A stretch of 64,000 bases of DNA from Halobacillus litoralis (GCF_020171725.1 NZ_JAIVAJ010000001.1:186001-250000); one strand, 5' to 3'; counted from the stretch's first letter, positions 37,609-46,703 are shown. The notes: generated by a model from the letters alone, not told the origin. Made by a program: numbers and translations.

Positions 37609-39132
37609 ATGAATTGGTTTGATCCTTATACTTTTCTTCTGACGTTAATCGGAATAAGCGGCATTTTTCTTGCCGTGGCGCTGCTCAGCCCTCCAAGAAG
37701 GCTATCCAGAACCCTTTTATCCATTACAGCCGGTCTATCAGGAGTGTTTGTCCTTCTTACTGTAATGGAACTTATTGTGACAGACCTTGAAGTGATGATC
37801 GCTCTTCGGAATGTCCAGCAGATCTCGCTCATTACGGCCCCCGTATTTTTGTTAGGGTACGCGCGGGAGCTTTATCAGGAAACCCCACGAAAAACGATTC
37901 GATTACTTTCCCTATTGTTAATTCCCTCTGCCATTGACATCAGTCTGATTTTCACAGACCATATCCATGGCTGGATGAGGAACGGCATCACAACAGTGGA
38001 GGTATGGCATTATACGGAAGTAGCGATTGACTCCACATACTTGAATGCCTTCTTTGGCACGTATCCTTTCGTGCTGTCGATCATCACCATCTTCATCCTG
38101 CTACGGAATATGCTTGATGTGCCAAAACAGTATCGTAGGACACATTGGTTGTCAGCTCTTGTGATTGCATTGCCGATTGTCTCGATCTTATCGCTTCCTT
38201 TTCTTCCGTTCGAAATCCCGGGTCCATTCGCTCTTTCCTACAGTTCTATGGCCCTCTTCTTAATCCTTATGAACAAAAAAAGGGACTTCAACGTCGTCTG
38301 GCCGGTCTCCCGCCAGCAGGTGCTCGAGAACCTATCGGAAGGAATTTTTCTTATCGATCAAAAAGGAAAAGTAATTGAAATCAATCACGCCGGTTATCAA
38401 TTAGCAAAGCAAATATTCAACCTTCCGCACGAGCAGTCGGAAATGATTCAAAAATCGGCAGACTCTCTATTCGAGGAGTTCACGCCCCTTCTTCAGTCAC
38501 TCGATCAGGGGATTGAAACGTCTTTCGAATTCTCAAAGAACGACTATTATATAAATGTGTCGATTACCCCGCTAGGAAAGAAGTCGAATCACCTCAGACT
38601 TGTCGTATGGAAGGACGTCACCTATCAAAAAGAAATTGAGCACAAGCTTCAGGAACTGGCCGAGATGGACGGCTTAACGAGATTGACGAATCGCCGCGCG
38701 TTTATCTCAACCTTCCATGAACATCGTCAAGAGCATAAGTGCTTCGTCCTCCTCGATATTGACCACTTCAAACTATTTAACGATTCTTATGGTCATGTCG
38801 TTGGAGATAAAGTACTCGTCTTTGTTTCTCAGCTCATGAAGCATCACTTCCCTGAAGACATTCTCACACGTCTTGGCGGAGAAGAGTTCGGCATCCTCTC
38901 ACGAAAGGACTGTGATACAATCGTTCCGCAGATTGAAGCGTTTATGACGGAGCTGAAAGAAAGTACCGGACTCATCGATCAAGATATCAGGGAAAGTGTG
39001 ACGGTGAGCGTCGGCATTTATGAATCAAGCCCGGAAGACTCATTCGAAAAAGTCTACGAAAGAGCAGACAAAGCGATGTACACCGCAAAACTCGGAGGGC
39101 GAGATCGTATTTTTTACCAAACGACTTCATAG
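37609..39132 (+). CDS. 7TM-PAS-GGDEF diguanylate cyclase
   Basis: About 507 residues. Seven N-terminal membrane helices of the histidine-kinase-type 7TM sensor (about 1-220), a PAS domain (LENLSEGIFLIDQKGKVIEIN), and a C-terminal GGDEF domain starting DGLTRLTNRRAF with VLLDIDHFKLFNDSYGHVVGD (in part) and the active-site RLGGEEFGIL. The GGEEF motif is intact, so it probably makes cyclic di-GMP. ATG at 37609 preferred over GTG 37600, which touches GAGGCG. Confidence 0.93.
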   Translation: MNWFDPYTFLLTLIGISGIFLAVALLSPPRRLSRTLLSITAGLSGVFVLLTVMELIVTDLEVMIALRNVQQISLITAPVFLLGYARELYQETPRKTIRLLSLLLIPSAIDISLIFTDHIHGWMRNGITTVEVWHYTEVAIDSTYLNAFFGTYPFVLSIITIFILLRNMLDVPKQYRRTHWLSALVIALPIVSILSLPFLPFEIPGPFALSYSSMALFLILMNKKRDFNVVWPVSRQQVLENLSEGIFLIDQKGKVIEINHAGYQLAKQIFNLPHEQSEMIQKSADSLFEEFTPLLQSLDQGIETSFEFSKNDYYINVSITPLGKKSNHLRLVVWKDVTYQKEIEHKLQELAEMDGLTRLTNRRAFISTFHEHRQEHKCFVLLDIDHFKLFNDSYGHVVGDKVLVFVSQLMKHHFPEDILTRLGGEEFGILSRKDCDTIVPQIEAFMTELKESTGLIDQDIRESVTVSVGIYESSPEDSFEKVYERADKAMYTAKLGGRDRIFYQTTS

Positions 39133-39170
39133 AATAAGCCGCCACTCTATTCGAATGGCGGCTTATTATT
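39133..39170. terminator. Bidirectional terminator
   Basis: AATAAGCCGCCA / TGGCGGCTTATT between the convergent GGDEF and DUF2268 genes. Confidence 0.85.
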
Positions 39171-39188
39171 TGTATGCATGACAGCTGA

Positions 39189-40133
39189 TCAATGAGAAAG
39201 ACCGCTTCCTTCGTAAAGCGCTTCAGCCTCCATATCCGTCCAATCTCTCACAGAAACATCCGGATGTTTTTCCAAGTAGCCATCCATGATGGCATACCCG
39301 ATTTTATACTGGGAATACTGCTCCAGCTCCTTTTCACGGTCTCCGAAATGAAAGGCGTTGATGATACGCCGTGCTTTTGTATCGGGATTCTTACGGAAGA
39401 TGTCCCAGGCTGCTTGTTCTTTGTTGTCTGTGTAGAAGGCCAATGAGAGTGGTGGTTCAATCTCAGGGTAAACCTTCTCAGAAAAGATCTCTGCCTTGCC
39501 TTCTATTAAGGCTGCATCCATCAACGTCTCGTCTTTGTAAGAATAACCCTCCAGCGTAACCGTGTGATGATATTCATGAGCGACCGCCAGCTTCAGAGCT
39601 CCCTCCTCGAAATCGGGATGCAACTGCAGGACTACTCGTTGGTCATCGTACGTAAACCCCGTCACGTTTCCTCCAGCTCTCAACGCGAGTGGATAATCGG
39701 GATTGAAAAGAAATACATGGTACACCTTCTTCCCTTCACTCGGGAGCACCCCTGCTGATTTTCGAATGGATTCTTCTATAAGAGAACGGATTTCTCCTTT
39801 TTGACTAACCAGTTCATTCACATGCTCTTCCAGACGATCGATTTGGGTGGGGGCTTCAAATTCTAAAATGTCCGTTTCTTCATAGCCCTTTCCTTCTCCG
39901 AACGATTGAATGCGGAATGGCTCCACAACGTGACGCTTAAAGGCGTTCTCAAACCCGCTCTCCTTATCCTTTCTATCTTCTATGTACGAGCGATAGTTTT
40001 CAAAATGAAACTGAACCTCAAATTCCTGTCCACCGACAGTGAAAGAATCAGGGTCTTTCGGTGCTGTCTCCCCCTCCTCAGAACACGCGGTTATGACAAT
40101 TAAAGCAAGCAATATGTATACCATTCTTCTCAA
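39189..40133 (-). CDS. DUF2268-type putative zinc metalloprotease lipoprotein
   Basis: 314 residues. Signal peptide with lipobox VITAC (Cys17), so membrane-anchored outside the cell. Zinc-binding HEYHH in LAVAHEYHHTVTLEG with a downstream Glu in DAALIEGKAEIFSE; this is the DUF2268 pattern (predicted Zn-dependent protease). Substrate unknown. Monocistronic, convergent with the GGDEF gene. Confidence 0.88.
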   Translation of the reverse strand: MRRMVYILLALIVITACSEEGETAPKDPDSFTVGGQEFEVQFHFENYRSYIEDRKDKESGFENAFKRHVVEPFRIQSFGEGKGYEETDILEFEAPTQIDRLEEHVNELVSQKGEIRSLIEESIRKSAGVLPSEGKKVYHVFLFNPDYPLALRAGGNVTGFTYDDQRVVLQLHPDFEEGALKLAVAHEYHHTVTLEGYSYKDETLMDAALIEGKAEIFSEKVYPEIEPPLSLAFYTDNKEQAAWDIFRKNPDTKARRIINAFHFGDREKELEQYSQYKIGYAIMDGYLEKHPDVSVRDWTDMEAEALYEGSGLSH

Positions 40134-40294
40134 AGAACCACCTCCTGTACCCTATCCTACGAACTCAGAATGGATTACGTTTCATTTTTTTACAAATTTA
40201 TCTTTATACATATGACAAGACATAACCTTCGTCTTTATTCCATGAGTCTGATAAACTAAATGTACTAGTTTTAATCAAAGGAGAATGAAACTTT

Positions 40295-41149
40295 ATGAGC
40301 AGTCCTATGTTACATACATCCCCGTCACTTACGCCTGAACAACTACTAAATGCCTACCAGCAAATCATCCCTGGCATTCAGTCGATGATGCCGGATATTG
40401 CGATCGGGCTTACAGATACCGAGAAATGGCTTGCCTATATCCCAAGTTCCAAAATCAACCTCAATGTCGAGGTCGGCAAAAGAATCAATCCTGATGAACC
40501 GCTCGCTGAGTGTATTGCACACAATAAGTCGATCCGTACAGAAGTGGATCCGCAGTTCTTCGGCTTTGCCTTCACAGGACTCGCATCCCCGATTGTTATG
40601 GATGGAAACGTGATTGGCGCTGTCGCGATCCAGCTCCAGGAACAAAGCGAAAAAGAACTGCTATCCATTTCAGATCAAATTGTCCATTCATTAAACGACG
40701 CAAGCAAAGGGGTAACCGATATAGCATCAGGTGCAGAACGGTTATCGGACGCATCAGATACGCTTCAGAAACAGTCCAGACAAGCTGTTAAAGAGATGGA
40801 TCAAACCGGTGAAGTCCTAACATTTATCAAACGGATTGCCGATCAGACCAATCTGCTCGGCTTGAATGCTTCCATTGAAGCCGCACGTGCAGGAGAATTC
40901 GGACGTGGTTTTGGAGTCGTAGCCGATGAAATAAGGAAACTATCGAACGAAACAGTCGAATCTACAGAGAAAATCCGCGTGACGCTTGAGAATATTCACA
41001 AATCGATGGATGCCATCAACCACTCCATTGAGAAGGTCGTATCTGTAGGAAAAGAACAGGCCGCTTCGACTCAGGAAATTAGTGCGTTCATTGAAGAAAT
41101 TGAACAAAAGAGTAAAGAATTGAACGACTATGCCAATGAACTGCTTTAG
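40295..41149 (+). CDS. yfmS: Soluble chemotaxis receptor (YfmS-like)
   Basis: 284 residues with no membrane helix. An N-terminal sensing module of about 110 residues (GIQSMMPDIAIGLTDTEKWL, FTGLASPIVMDGNVIGAVAI) is joined to a short signalling hairpin with [20 protein letters not shown] at the tip. Length and layout match Bacillus YfmS, a cytoplasmic receptor. ATG with AAAGGAG 9 bp upstream; strong terminator behind. Confidence 0.88.
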   Translation: MSSPMLHTSPSLTPEQLLNAYQQIIPGIQSMMPDIAIGLTDTEKWLAYIPSSKINLNVEVGKRINPDEPLAECIAHNKSIRTEVDPQFFGFAFTGLASPIVMDGNVIGAVAIQLQEQSEKELLSISDQIVHSLNDASKGVTDIASGAERLSDASDTLQKQSRQAVKEMDQTGEVLTFIKRIADQTNLLGLNASIEAARAGEFGRGFGVVADEIRKLSNETVESTEKIRVTLENIHKSMDAINHSIEKVVSVGKEQAASTQEISAFIEEIEQKSKELNDYANELL

Positions 41150-41169
41150 AATAAAATGCTACATGCAGA

Positions 41170-41210
41170 GAACCCCCGTATTCGCCATAAGAATACGGGG
41201 GTTCTTTTTT
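41170..41210 (+). terminator. Terminator of the soluble receptor gene
   Basis: GAACCCCCGTATTC / GAATACGGGGGTTC stem with TTTTTT; symmetric enough to serve the convergent hydrolase gene as well. Confidence 0.9.
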
Positions 41211-42096
41211 ATGATGCTTCCTTCGTTTTGTGTTGATCAAACCACTCTGAGATTTCTTGTAGATGCTCTTCAAAGTGTTGAGTCAGGATGTGGTCGTCTT
41301 CGGGGTACTCGACATATTTGTAACCCGCACCGGCCAGCTCCAACTTTCGGGAAAGTTCCCGGGCATGAGAAACCTCAATCCGCCAATCAGCTGTTCCATG
41401 CAGAATCAGTGTCGGCACGTCCAGCTCATCCGCCCAATGGACCGCAGACCTCTCGATGTACGCTTCTTCATTTTTTTCAGGAAAACCGACAAGTTCCACT
41501 AATACTCGTTTCATGATATCTCCTCTTTGCTCATATAGAGCAGTCAAGTCAGAGGGACCGGCCACTACCGCTACAGCATCGAGGTTCATGTCTTCTTTCA
41601 CTGCGAGATAGGTCATCATACCCCCGCGGGATCTGCCGAGCATAAAGGTTTGATCGAGGTCCGCCTCTGGTAGTTCTCCCGCCACCTCAGCCAAATTCAA
41701 CATATCCTTTACGTCCGCTCCTCCAAACTCGTCTTCTCCCTCTCCACCTTCTGTTCCCCGGTATTGGGAGGCTAACACCAGGTAACCTTGATCGGCCCAG
41801 TAGGTCAAGTACCGTAGTGTCTGCTCGCTGATGCTCCCGAATTGTTTGTTTCCACCCCTGTTATAGTATAAAACCGGCAGCTTCCCTTCATGATCCTCAG
41901 GCTTCACGATGTAGCCTGTTATGTTCAAGCCATCACTTTTATAGGTCATCCGTTCTGTCACCGTATCTGGATAGGGGGTTTCATATGTAATCGTCTCTCG
42001 ATCGACAATCTGTTTGGGCTCAGGTTCGGTTGAACAAGAGACAAGAATAGAAATCATGCAAATCAAGATGATTGTTTTACATGCTGCTTGTATCAA
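41209..42096 (-). CDS. Alpha/beta hydrolase lipoprotein, prolyl-oligopeptidase-like
   Basis: About 295 residues from a TTG with AAAGGAG 8 bp upstream. Signal peptide ending in lipobox LVSC. Catalytic features: LVLASQYRGTEGG, nucleophile serine in MLGRSRGGMMTYLA, Asp/His in LHGTADWRIEVSH and EYPEDDHIL. Peptidase S9-type fold, likely an esterase or peptidase on the outer face of the membrane. It overlaps the end of the upstream kinase gene by 20 bp. Confidence 0.85.
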   Translation of the reverse strand: MIQAACKTIILICMISILVSCSTEPEPKQIVDRETITYETPYPDTVTERMTYKSDGLNITGYIVKPEDHEGKLPVLYYNRGGNKQFGSISEQTLRYLTYWADQGYLVLASQYRGTEGGEGEDEFGGADVKDMLNLAEVAGELPEADLDQTFMLGRSRGGMMTYLAVKEDMNLDAVAVVAGPSDLTALYEQRGDIMKRVLVELVGFPEKNEEAYIERSAVHWADELDVPTLILHGTADWRIEVSHARELSRKLELAGAGYKYVEYPEDDHILTQHFEEHLQEISEWFDQHKTKEAS

Positions 42097-42619
42097 TTCC
42101 AGCGCTCCTTTCCTGTGATTGAGCGGAGTTCTTGATCGAATCGAGGATCGATTGTTCAGACATATCCTCAGATAGTAGCCTTTCCCCATCGATTCCGAGC
42201 ACATCTGATGGGACCCACCATCTCTCCAACGATTCTTCCCCGAACTCATGCTTTTTCTCCCTCAATTGATGACGCCGTACCGTTTCTTCAAAGGGCAGGT
42301 CAAAATAATAGAGGCATGCTCTTCTATGAAAGGATTCGACCAATTGATGGATCATATCACCATATAGAGAGCGATTCAGGATGCCTTCTAAAATGACCAC
42401 TCGGCATTTGCCTTTTCCATATTCCACAGTCTGCCGAATCAGTTCGATCGCAGGGTTTCCTTCTCTGTCCTTCACATGGAGCATATCTCTTCTGATGACG
42501 TCCTGAGAAACAAGCAAGGTCCCTCTGCCGAAATAGGCTTGAAGCTCTCGGGCAATCGTCGTCTTGCCGCTTCCTGAGTTTCCTCTCAGCACGATTAATG
42601 TCGTTTCAAACTCATTCAC
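42077..42619 (-). CDS. P-loop kinase-like protein (AAA_33 type)
   Basis: 180 residues. Walker A GNSGSGKTT at 14-22 and a later LEGILN/YYFDLPFEET segment give a nucleotide-kinase-like fold related to zeta toxins and small-molecule kinases. GTG start overlapping the GNAT gene. Operon GNAT-kinase-hydrolase. Confidence 0.82.
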   Translation of the reverse strand: MNEFETTLIVLRGNSGSGKTTIARELQAYFGRGTLLVSQDVIRRDMLHVKDREGNPAIELIRQTVEYGKGKCRVVILEGILNRSLYGDMIHQLVESFHRRACLYYFDLPFEETVRRHQLREKKHEFGEESLERWWVPSDVLGIDGERLLSEDMSEQSILDSIKNSAQSQERSAGIDTSSM

Positions 42620-43139
42620 TCTTACACCTCTGTCTACAATCGATCTTCATCGTCCAAGAAGATCCCGAATCGTCCACTACGATGAAGCCCAATTTCTTGT
42701 ATAAAGCGAGAGCCTTTTCATTTGCGGAGTCTACACTTAATGACAACGCTGGGCGCCCTTCTTCCTGCGCCGCTTGAATCAATCGTTTCATCAAGGCTTC
42801 CCCAAGCCCCTTGCCACGGGCAGTGTCCGTAATCGCGATTCCGAGCTCCGGGGTCTCCTCATCAATGAAGCCATACCCCTTCTCTTCCTCAGGAAACAGA
42901 CGGTACCATGCCGCACCCACAGGGAGTCCGTTCCCGTCATAGGCAAAGAAGGCTTTGTCTCCGGGTTTCCCCCAGTGCTTGCTGTACTTTATTAAATGGG
43001 GTTCCCTCAACAGCTTCTGTTTCTCTGGCTTGTTATCCGGCATATAAATCGCTTCATAAATCATATCGGTCAGAAAATCAATATGGCCGTCGGTACATTC
43101 ACTTTCTCTTATTTCAGTCAAAACATCCACCACCTTCAT
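42612..43139 (-). CDS. GNAT family N-acetyltransferase
   Basis: 175 residues. Acetyl-CoA site ARGKGLGEALMKRLI (variant of Q/RxxGxG/A), then ALSLSVDSANEKALALYKKLGF typical of motif B. Substrate unknown. Overlaps the following kinase gene by 8 bp. Confidence 0.9.
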   Translation of the reverse strand: MKVVDVLTEIRESECTDGHIDFLTDMIYEAIYMPDNKPEKQKLLREPHLIKYSKHWGKPGDKAFFAYDGNGLPVGAAWYRLFPEEEKGYGFIDEETPELGIAITDTARGKGLGEALMKRLIQAAQEEGRPALSLSVDSANEKALALYKKLGFIVVDDSGSSWTMKIDCRQRCKSE

Positions 43140-43160
43140 TTCAAATAAATCTTTGCACCT

Positions 43161-43658
43161 CTACTCTTCTGCTTCATCCGCTGATCTGTTTTCAACTCGT
43201 ACCATGTCACCGTCATCCCATTCGTACCATGAAGTAAGAACTTCCTCTCCCCCGTCAACTGTGTACCAGACGAGGTATTGATCTTGATAGGAATCGATCT
43301 GCTTAATGGAGACGGCTTCCTCTCCAAGCGTTTCTTCTACGGCATCTTGTACCGCTCCCTGAAGCCTTGATTCTTGCATGACCATGGCAGATGCTCCAAT
43401 AAAAAGAAGAAACAACAGAACAAGGACAACTTTATCACTTGTGCTTGTTTGCAATCGGCGGACTCTGTTGAACCAGAAAACTTTCAACGCAAGGGCTGAT
43501 ACTAATAGAAATGTTAGCCCGAAGAACAGATATTCAATCGGAACTTGAAATGCCCATCCTAAAGCCAGGACAAGCAGGTAACCGATGATAAAAATGAGAA
43601 CCTTTTGAAATTTGTATTGATGATCGTCAAAGATGACGTCGAACCACTTCCGCTTCAT
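43161..43658 (-). CDS. Unrecognised membrane protein
   Basis: 165 residues. Three hydrophobic segments (VLIFIIGYLLVLALGWAF, EYLFFGLTFLLVSALAL, VVLVLLFLLFIGASAMVM) then a soluble acidic domain (about 75 residues) ending DEAEE. ATG at 43658 has GGAG 8 bp upstream. First gene of the group that continues with the GNAT gene 22 bp away. No family recognised. Confidence 0.78.
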   Translation of the reverse strand: MKRKWFDVIFDDHQYKFQKVLIFIIGYLLVLALGWAFQVPIEYLFFGLTFLLVSALALKVFWFNRVRRLQTSTSDKVVLVLLFLLFIGASAMVMQESRLQGAVQDAVEETLGEEAVSIKQIDSYQDQYLVWYTVDGGEEVLTSWYEWDDGDMVRVENRSADEAEE

Positions 43659-43802
43659 TTCCATCTCTCCTTACAACCCTGTTACTTATTATGTACGTTC
43701 GATTTGTCAGAAAGTTTCATTTATGGTGAACCCCCTGCGGATTATCACGAACTGCTTGAGGGTATATCTGAAATGGAACGTTGAATACAAGGAGGAGTTT
43801 AT

Positions 43803-44552
43803 TTGTCATACACGGTTATTACAGGAGCAAGCGCAGGAATTGGTTATCAAACGGCACACGCATTTGCTGAAAGAGGAAAGAACCTTCTACTTACTGCGAG
43901 AAGAGAAAATGTGCTGCTTTCGCTGAAAAAAGAGCTCGAAGAAACGCATTCCATCGAGGTTCATGTTTTTCCAGCCGATTTATCGGAGACAGAGCAGGTG
44001 TACGACTTTTATCAAAAGCTTGAAGACTTCGAACTCGAAACGTTCATCAATAATGCAGGGTTCGGACATTACAATCCCATCACCAACCAGGAGCTACCAA
44101 GAGTTGAAAAGATGCTGAGAGTCAACAACGAAGCATTGACCATTCTTTCAACCCTCTTTGCAAAAGATTACGCATCTGTAGAAGGCACACAGCTCATCAA
44201 CGTTTCTTCCAACCTGGGATACAATGTGATCGAAGGCTCTGTCACCTATGCCGCAACGAAATTTTACGTCAGCGCCTTCACGGAAGGACTGGCACAGGAG
44301 CTCACCTCCTCCGGATCATCAATGAAAGTGAAAATCCTTGCCCCTGCAGCGACGGAAACCGAATTTGCGAAACATGCCGCTGATGTCGACCAGTTCAATT
44401 ACGAGGAAAACTTCAAACAATATCATACATCAGTGGAAATGGCTCAGTTTATGATGGCGTTGTATGACAGTGATCTAACCGTCGGAATCGTGGATGGATC
44501 ATCGTACGAATTCCAGCTGAGAGGGCCGATCTTCCCTTACATTTCTAAATGA
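43803..44552 (+). CDS. Short-chain dehydrogenase/reductase
   Basis: 249 residues of classical SDR type: TGASAGIGYQTA (7-18), NNAGFGHY, catalytic serine in INVSSNLGYN and Y-x3-K in VTYAATKFYV. The family resembles DltE/YqjQ-like reductases. TTG start with AAGGAGGAG 7 bp upstream. Substrate unknown. Confidence 0.92.
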   Translation: MSYTVITGASAGIGYQTAHAFAERGKNLLLTARRENVLLSLKKELEETHSIEVHVFPADLSETEQVYDFYQKLEDFELETFINNAGFGHYNPITNQELPRVEKMLRVNNEALTILSTLFAKDYASVEGTQLINVSSNLGYNVIEGSVTYAATKFYVSAFTEGLAQELTSSGSSMKVKILAPAATETEFAKHAADVDQFNYEENFKQYHTSVEMAQFMMALYDSDLTVGIVDGSSYEFQLRGPIFPYISK

Positions 44553-44577
44553 GGACGCTTCCCAGCGTCCTCATTAC
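44551..44577. terminator. Bidirectional terminator
   Basis: GAGGACGCT / AGCGTCCTC between the convergent SDR and phosphotransferase genes. Confidence 0.75.
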
Positions 44578-44582
44578 TTTGT

Positions 44583-45491
44583 TCACTCATACCAGCGCGG
44601 CTTCATTCTCGAGAATCCGTCATGGTCATCCATTATGACATACAACCGGTCGACCATTTCCTCAAGTCCATTCGGGTCATGACGCTGACACCAGACGACA
44701 GATGAGAACAGGACCATCGCAGCATAAACCGCATATAATCCCCAAAACTCTTCAGGCACTTCGCCTTGGAAATACCCGTTGATCTGCCCGGTTGAGAATG
44801 GAACACTTTCTTCCCGTTGAAATATTGCTACTTTGACAAAATCGTGATAAGGATCGCCCCAATCGGCATTGTCGAAGTCGATCGCACAGACGTATTTTCC
44901 GTTTCGTGTGATGATGTTCCCCAGGTGAAAATCATCATGCTGGAAGGTATTCGGACGACCTTTCAACAAATGTCTTTTCCTCTCGATAAATTGCATGATT
45001 TCTTCGTCATGCTCAATCTTAATGGAGCCTTTCTTGTATGCACGCAAGTACCTTTCATGCTTTTCCATCGCCCTCTTATACCAGCTCTCTGTTGTTGGTG
45101 GAGCTGATACTTCATGCATCAAAGCCAGCTGTGATCCAGCTTCTTCGCCAAGCTTCCGTTGATCTTTTTCCGAAAGGGTATGAATGATTTTTCTGCCGTC
45201 CTCCCCCACGATATAGGGATACACAATATAAACCATCCCTAGATTCTTCAATACTCCATGCTCGACGATTTTCGACGTTTTGGCAGAGGTTTCTGCGACC
45301 CTTTGAATCGTACGAACCTGATCCTTCACTACCTCCGCTCTCTCAATCCCACATAATTGAATGACCCACGTTCCGTCCGTATTACGAGCTAAGTACTTGT
45401 CCTGATTTGAAAACCCTCCCTCGAGTTTTTCAAAAGTCGTCGTCTCTGTAAAAACTTCGACGTGCTCTTTCCAAAAATTAAAATCCATCAT
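44583..45491 (-). CDS. Aminoglycoside phosphotransferase-fold kinase
   Basis: 302 residues from the ATG pair behind GGGGAGAAAC. Kinase catalytic loop FQHDDFHLGNII and the metal-binding Asp in AIDFDNADWGDPYHDF. The family covers antibiotic kinases and many sugar, choline or fructosamine kinases; nothing here points to drug resistance. Confidence 0.88.
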   Translation of the reverse strand: MMDFNFWKEHVEVFTETTTFEKLEGGFSNQDKYLARNTDGTWVIQLCGIERAEVVKDQVRTIQRVAETSAKTSKIVEHGVLKNLGMVYIVYPYIVGEDGRKIIHTLSEKDQRKLGEEAGSQLALMHEVSAPPTTESWYKRAMEKHERYLRAYKKGSIKIEHDEEIMQFIERKRHLLKGRPNTFQHDDFHLGNIITRNGKYVCAIDFDNADWGDPYHDFVKVAIFQREESVPFSTGQINGYFQGEVPEEFWGLYAVYAAMVLFSSVVWCQRHDPNGLEEMVDRLYVIMDDHDGFSRMKPRWYE

Positions 45492-45561
45492 GTTTCTCCC
45501 CTTTCTTTTTATAAATCCATACTCATTCGAGATACTATTTAGAGAAAGGAGTGACTGATCT

Positions 45562-45651
45562 ATGGCACAGGGAAACAAAAAATTATCCAAAAAGAACGCC
45601 CAGCAGCATGACCGAAAAGAAGAGAAACAACCACGGAAATCAAGAGCTTAA
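45562..45651 (+). CDS. Very small lysine-rich protein (29 residues)
   Basis: Too short for usual gene calls. ATG with GGAGTGA 8 bp upstream, 29 codons (MAQGNKKLSKKNAQQHD then EEKQPRKSRA) and a strong terminator 15 bp after the stop. Highly basic, with Gln/Asn, like several tiny Bacillus spore or nucleic-acid-binding proteins, but no family could be assigned. Divergent from the phosphotransferase. Confidence 0.7.
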   Translation: MAQGNKKLSKKNAQQHDRKEEKQPRKSRA

Positions 45652-45664
45652 CATGTAACCGCAT

Positions 45665-45700
45665 AAAAGGCTGTCCTGAACGAGGACAGCCTATCTTTTT
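45665..45700 (+). terminator. Terminator of the 29-residue gene
   Basis: AGGCTGTCC / GGACAGCCT stem followed by ATCTTTTTC. Confidence 0.85.
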
Positions 45701-45753
45701 CATCATCACTTTCATTTTTTCCATATAACAGAAACTAATGGGAAGGTGAACAG

Positions 45754-45795
45754 TTGAAGGACTTCCAAATATTCTATATTGTGCTCGGTTCTTAA
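45754..45795 (+). CDS. Possible 13-residue hydrophobic peptide or gene remnant
   Basis: TTG start behind GGGAAGGTGA, then KDFQIFYIVLGS and stop, 45 bp before a terminator. Could be a tiny membrane peptide, the cut-off start of a lost gene, or chance. Confidence 0.3.
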   Translation: MKDFQIFYIVLGS

Positions 45796-45837
45796 ATTGG
45801 ATTGAACAGCTTTTATCGTTTAGTGAAGGCGCTCCGA

Positions 45838-45866
45838 ATAAAAGCCGGGTCGTAAACCGGCTTTTG
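45838..45866. terminator. Terminator of the Nudix gene (works both ways)
   Basis: AAAAGCCGG / CCGGCTTTT stem with T-runs on both strands. Confidence 0.8.
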
Positions 45867-45869
45867 TTC

Positions 45870-46313
45870 TTATCTATTCCAGCGGCCCTGCAAGGCTATT
45901 TTTACCGCCCAGACGTGATGCTCATGCCACAGCGCTTCGACTTCACTTACCTGTAACCATGAAATACAGTGATCCGGCTCCAAGTCTCTTCGTTTTCTTT
46001 CCAATAAGGAAGCTGAGTAAAAGTGCGCATCACTGTACAATGGTTCTCCCGTCAAAGAATGAAAATAGCTTCCTGCTCTACCTATGTATGCTTTTACAGC
46101 TATCTCGTATCCGGTCTCTTCCACGAGCTCTCTCTGAAGACATTGAACCAAATCCTCTCCGTCTTCAAGGCCACCACCAGGAAGGAAGAAGCCTCGATTA
46201 TTCACTTTTACTGTCATCACTTCACTTCCATCCTCGTTTAGAATGACAGCATATGCCCCTTCCCGATTTCTATATTCCGTGTCTGGGAGCGGTTTTCCGA
46301 ACTCCTGATCCAC
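45870..46313 (-). CDS. Nudix hydrolase
   Basis: 147 residues from GTG with GGGGGAGG upstream. Nudix box G-x5-E-x7-REx2EEx-G is seen as GGGLEDGEDLVQ...RELVEETGYEI. It hydrolyses a nucleoside diphosphate linked to another group; substrate not predictable. Last gene of a minus-strand group after two tiny membrane proteins. Confidence 0.92.
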   Translation of the reverse strand: MDQEFGKPLPDTEYRNREGAYAVILNEDGSEVMTVKVNNRGFFLPGGGLEDGEDLVQCLQRELVEETGYEIAVKAYIGRAGSYFHSLTGEPLYSDAHFYSASLLERKRRDLEPDHCISWLQVSEVEALWHEHHVWAVKIALQGRWNR

Positions 46314-46333
46314 TTGATCCTCCCCCTTCCTAT

Positions 46334-46486
46334 TTACTCTTTCTGACCATGAAATCTCGGCTTGCTGAAATACGCCCCCACAAGCATGAAAAATAGTGCG
46401 GCTAAGACGCCTATCGCTTCCTGACTGACAACAACGGAAACCGGTATGCACAATGCCGCTATAATGAAAAAGATTCTCATCAGCAT
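46334..46486 (-). CDS. Tiny membrane protein (50 residues)
   Basis: ATG with AGGAGG 7 bp upstream; two helices (IFFIIAALCIPVSVVV and GVLAALFFMLVGAYF) and a polar tail KPRFHGQKE. No family recognised. Lies 20 bp before the Nudix gene. Confidence 0.68.
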   Translation of the reverse strand: MLMRIFFIIAALCIPVSVVVSQEAIGVLAALFFMLVGAYFSKPRFHGQKE

Positions 46487-46511
46487 AGCTGAACCTCCTG
46501 TCTGATCGATT

Positions 46512-46703
46512 CTAAAGCTTCGGTCCTTGTGAGTGGTCGCGTCCTTTTGAAAAGTAATGGTAAAAGGCGAGCTCAAATATGAGAAACGCTACAATCCCCG
46601 CTCCTATATAAGGAGAAGGAGAATCAACCGTAAATAAAAAAACCATAGCTGCCACAAATACCACAAGGCCGATGCCGACAGATACTTTCAAATAATGGCT
46701 CAC
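46512..46703 (-). CDS. Tiny membrane protein (63 residues)
   Basis: GTG with AGGAGG 6 bp upstream; two helices (VSVGIGLVVFVAAMVFLF and IGAGIVAFLIFELAFY) and a charged end. No family recognised. It precedes the 50-residue membrane protein by 25 bp; both have similar layout. Confidence 0.68.
   Translation of the reverse strand: MSHYLKVSVGIGLVVFVAAMVFLFTVDSPSPYIGAGIVAFLIFELAFYHYFSKGRDHSQGPKL

Noticed and set aside
44583..45491. Aminoglycoside resistance gene
   Set aside because: Only the general kinase fold is visible; no close resemblance to a known resistance enzyme can be claimed.
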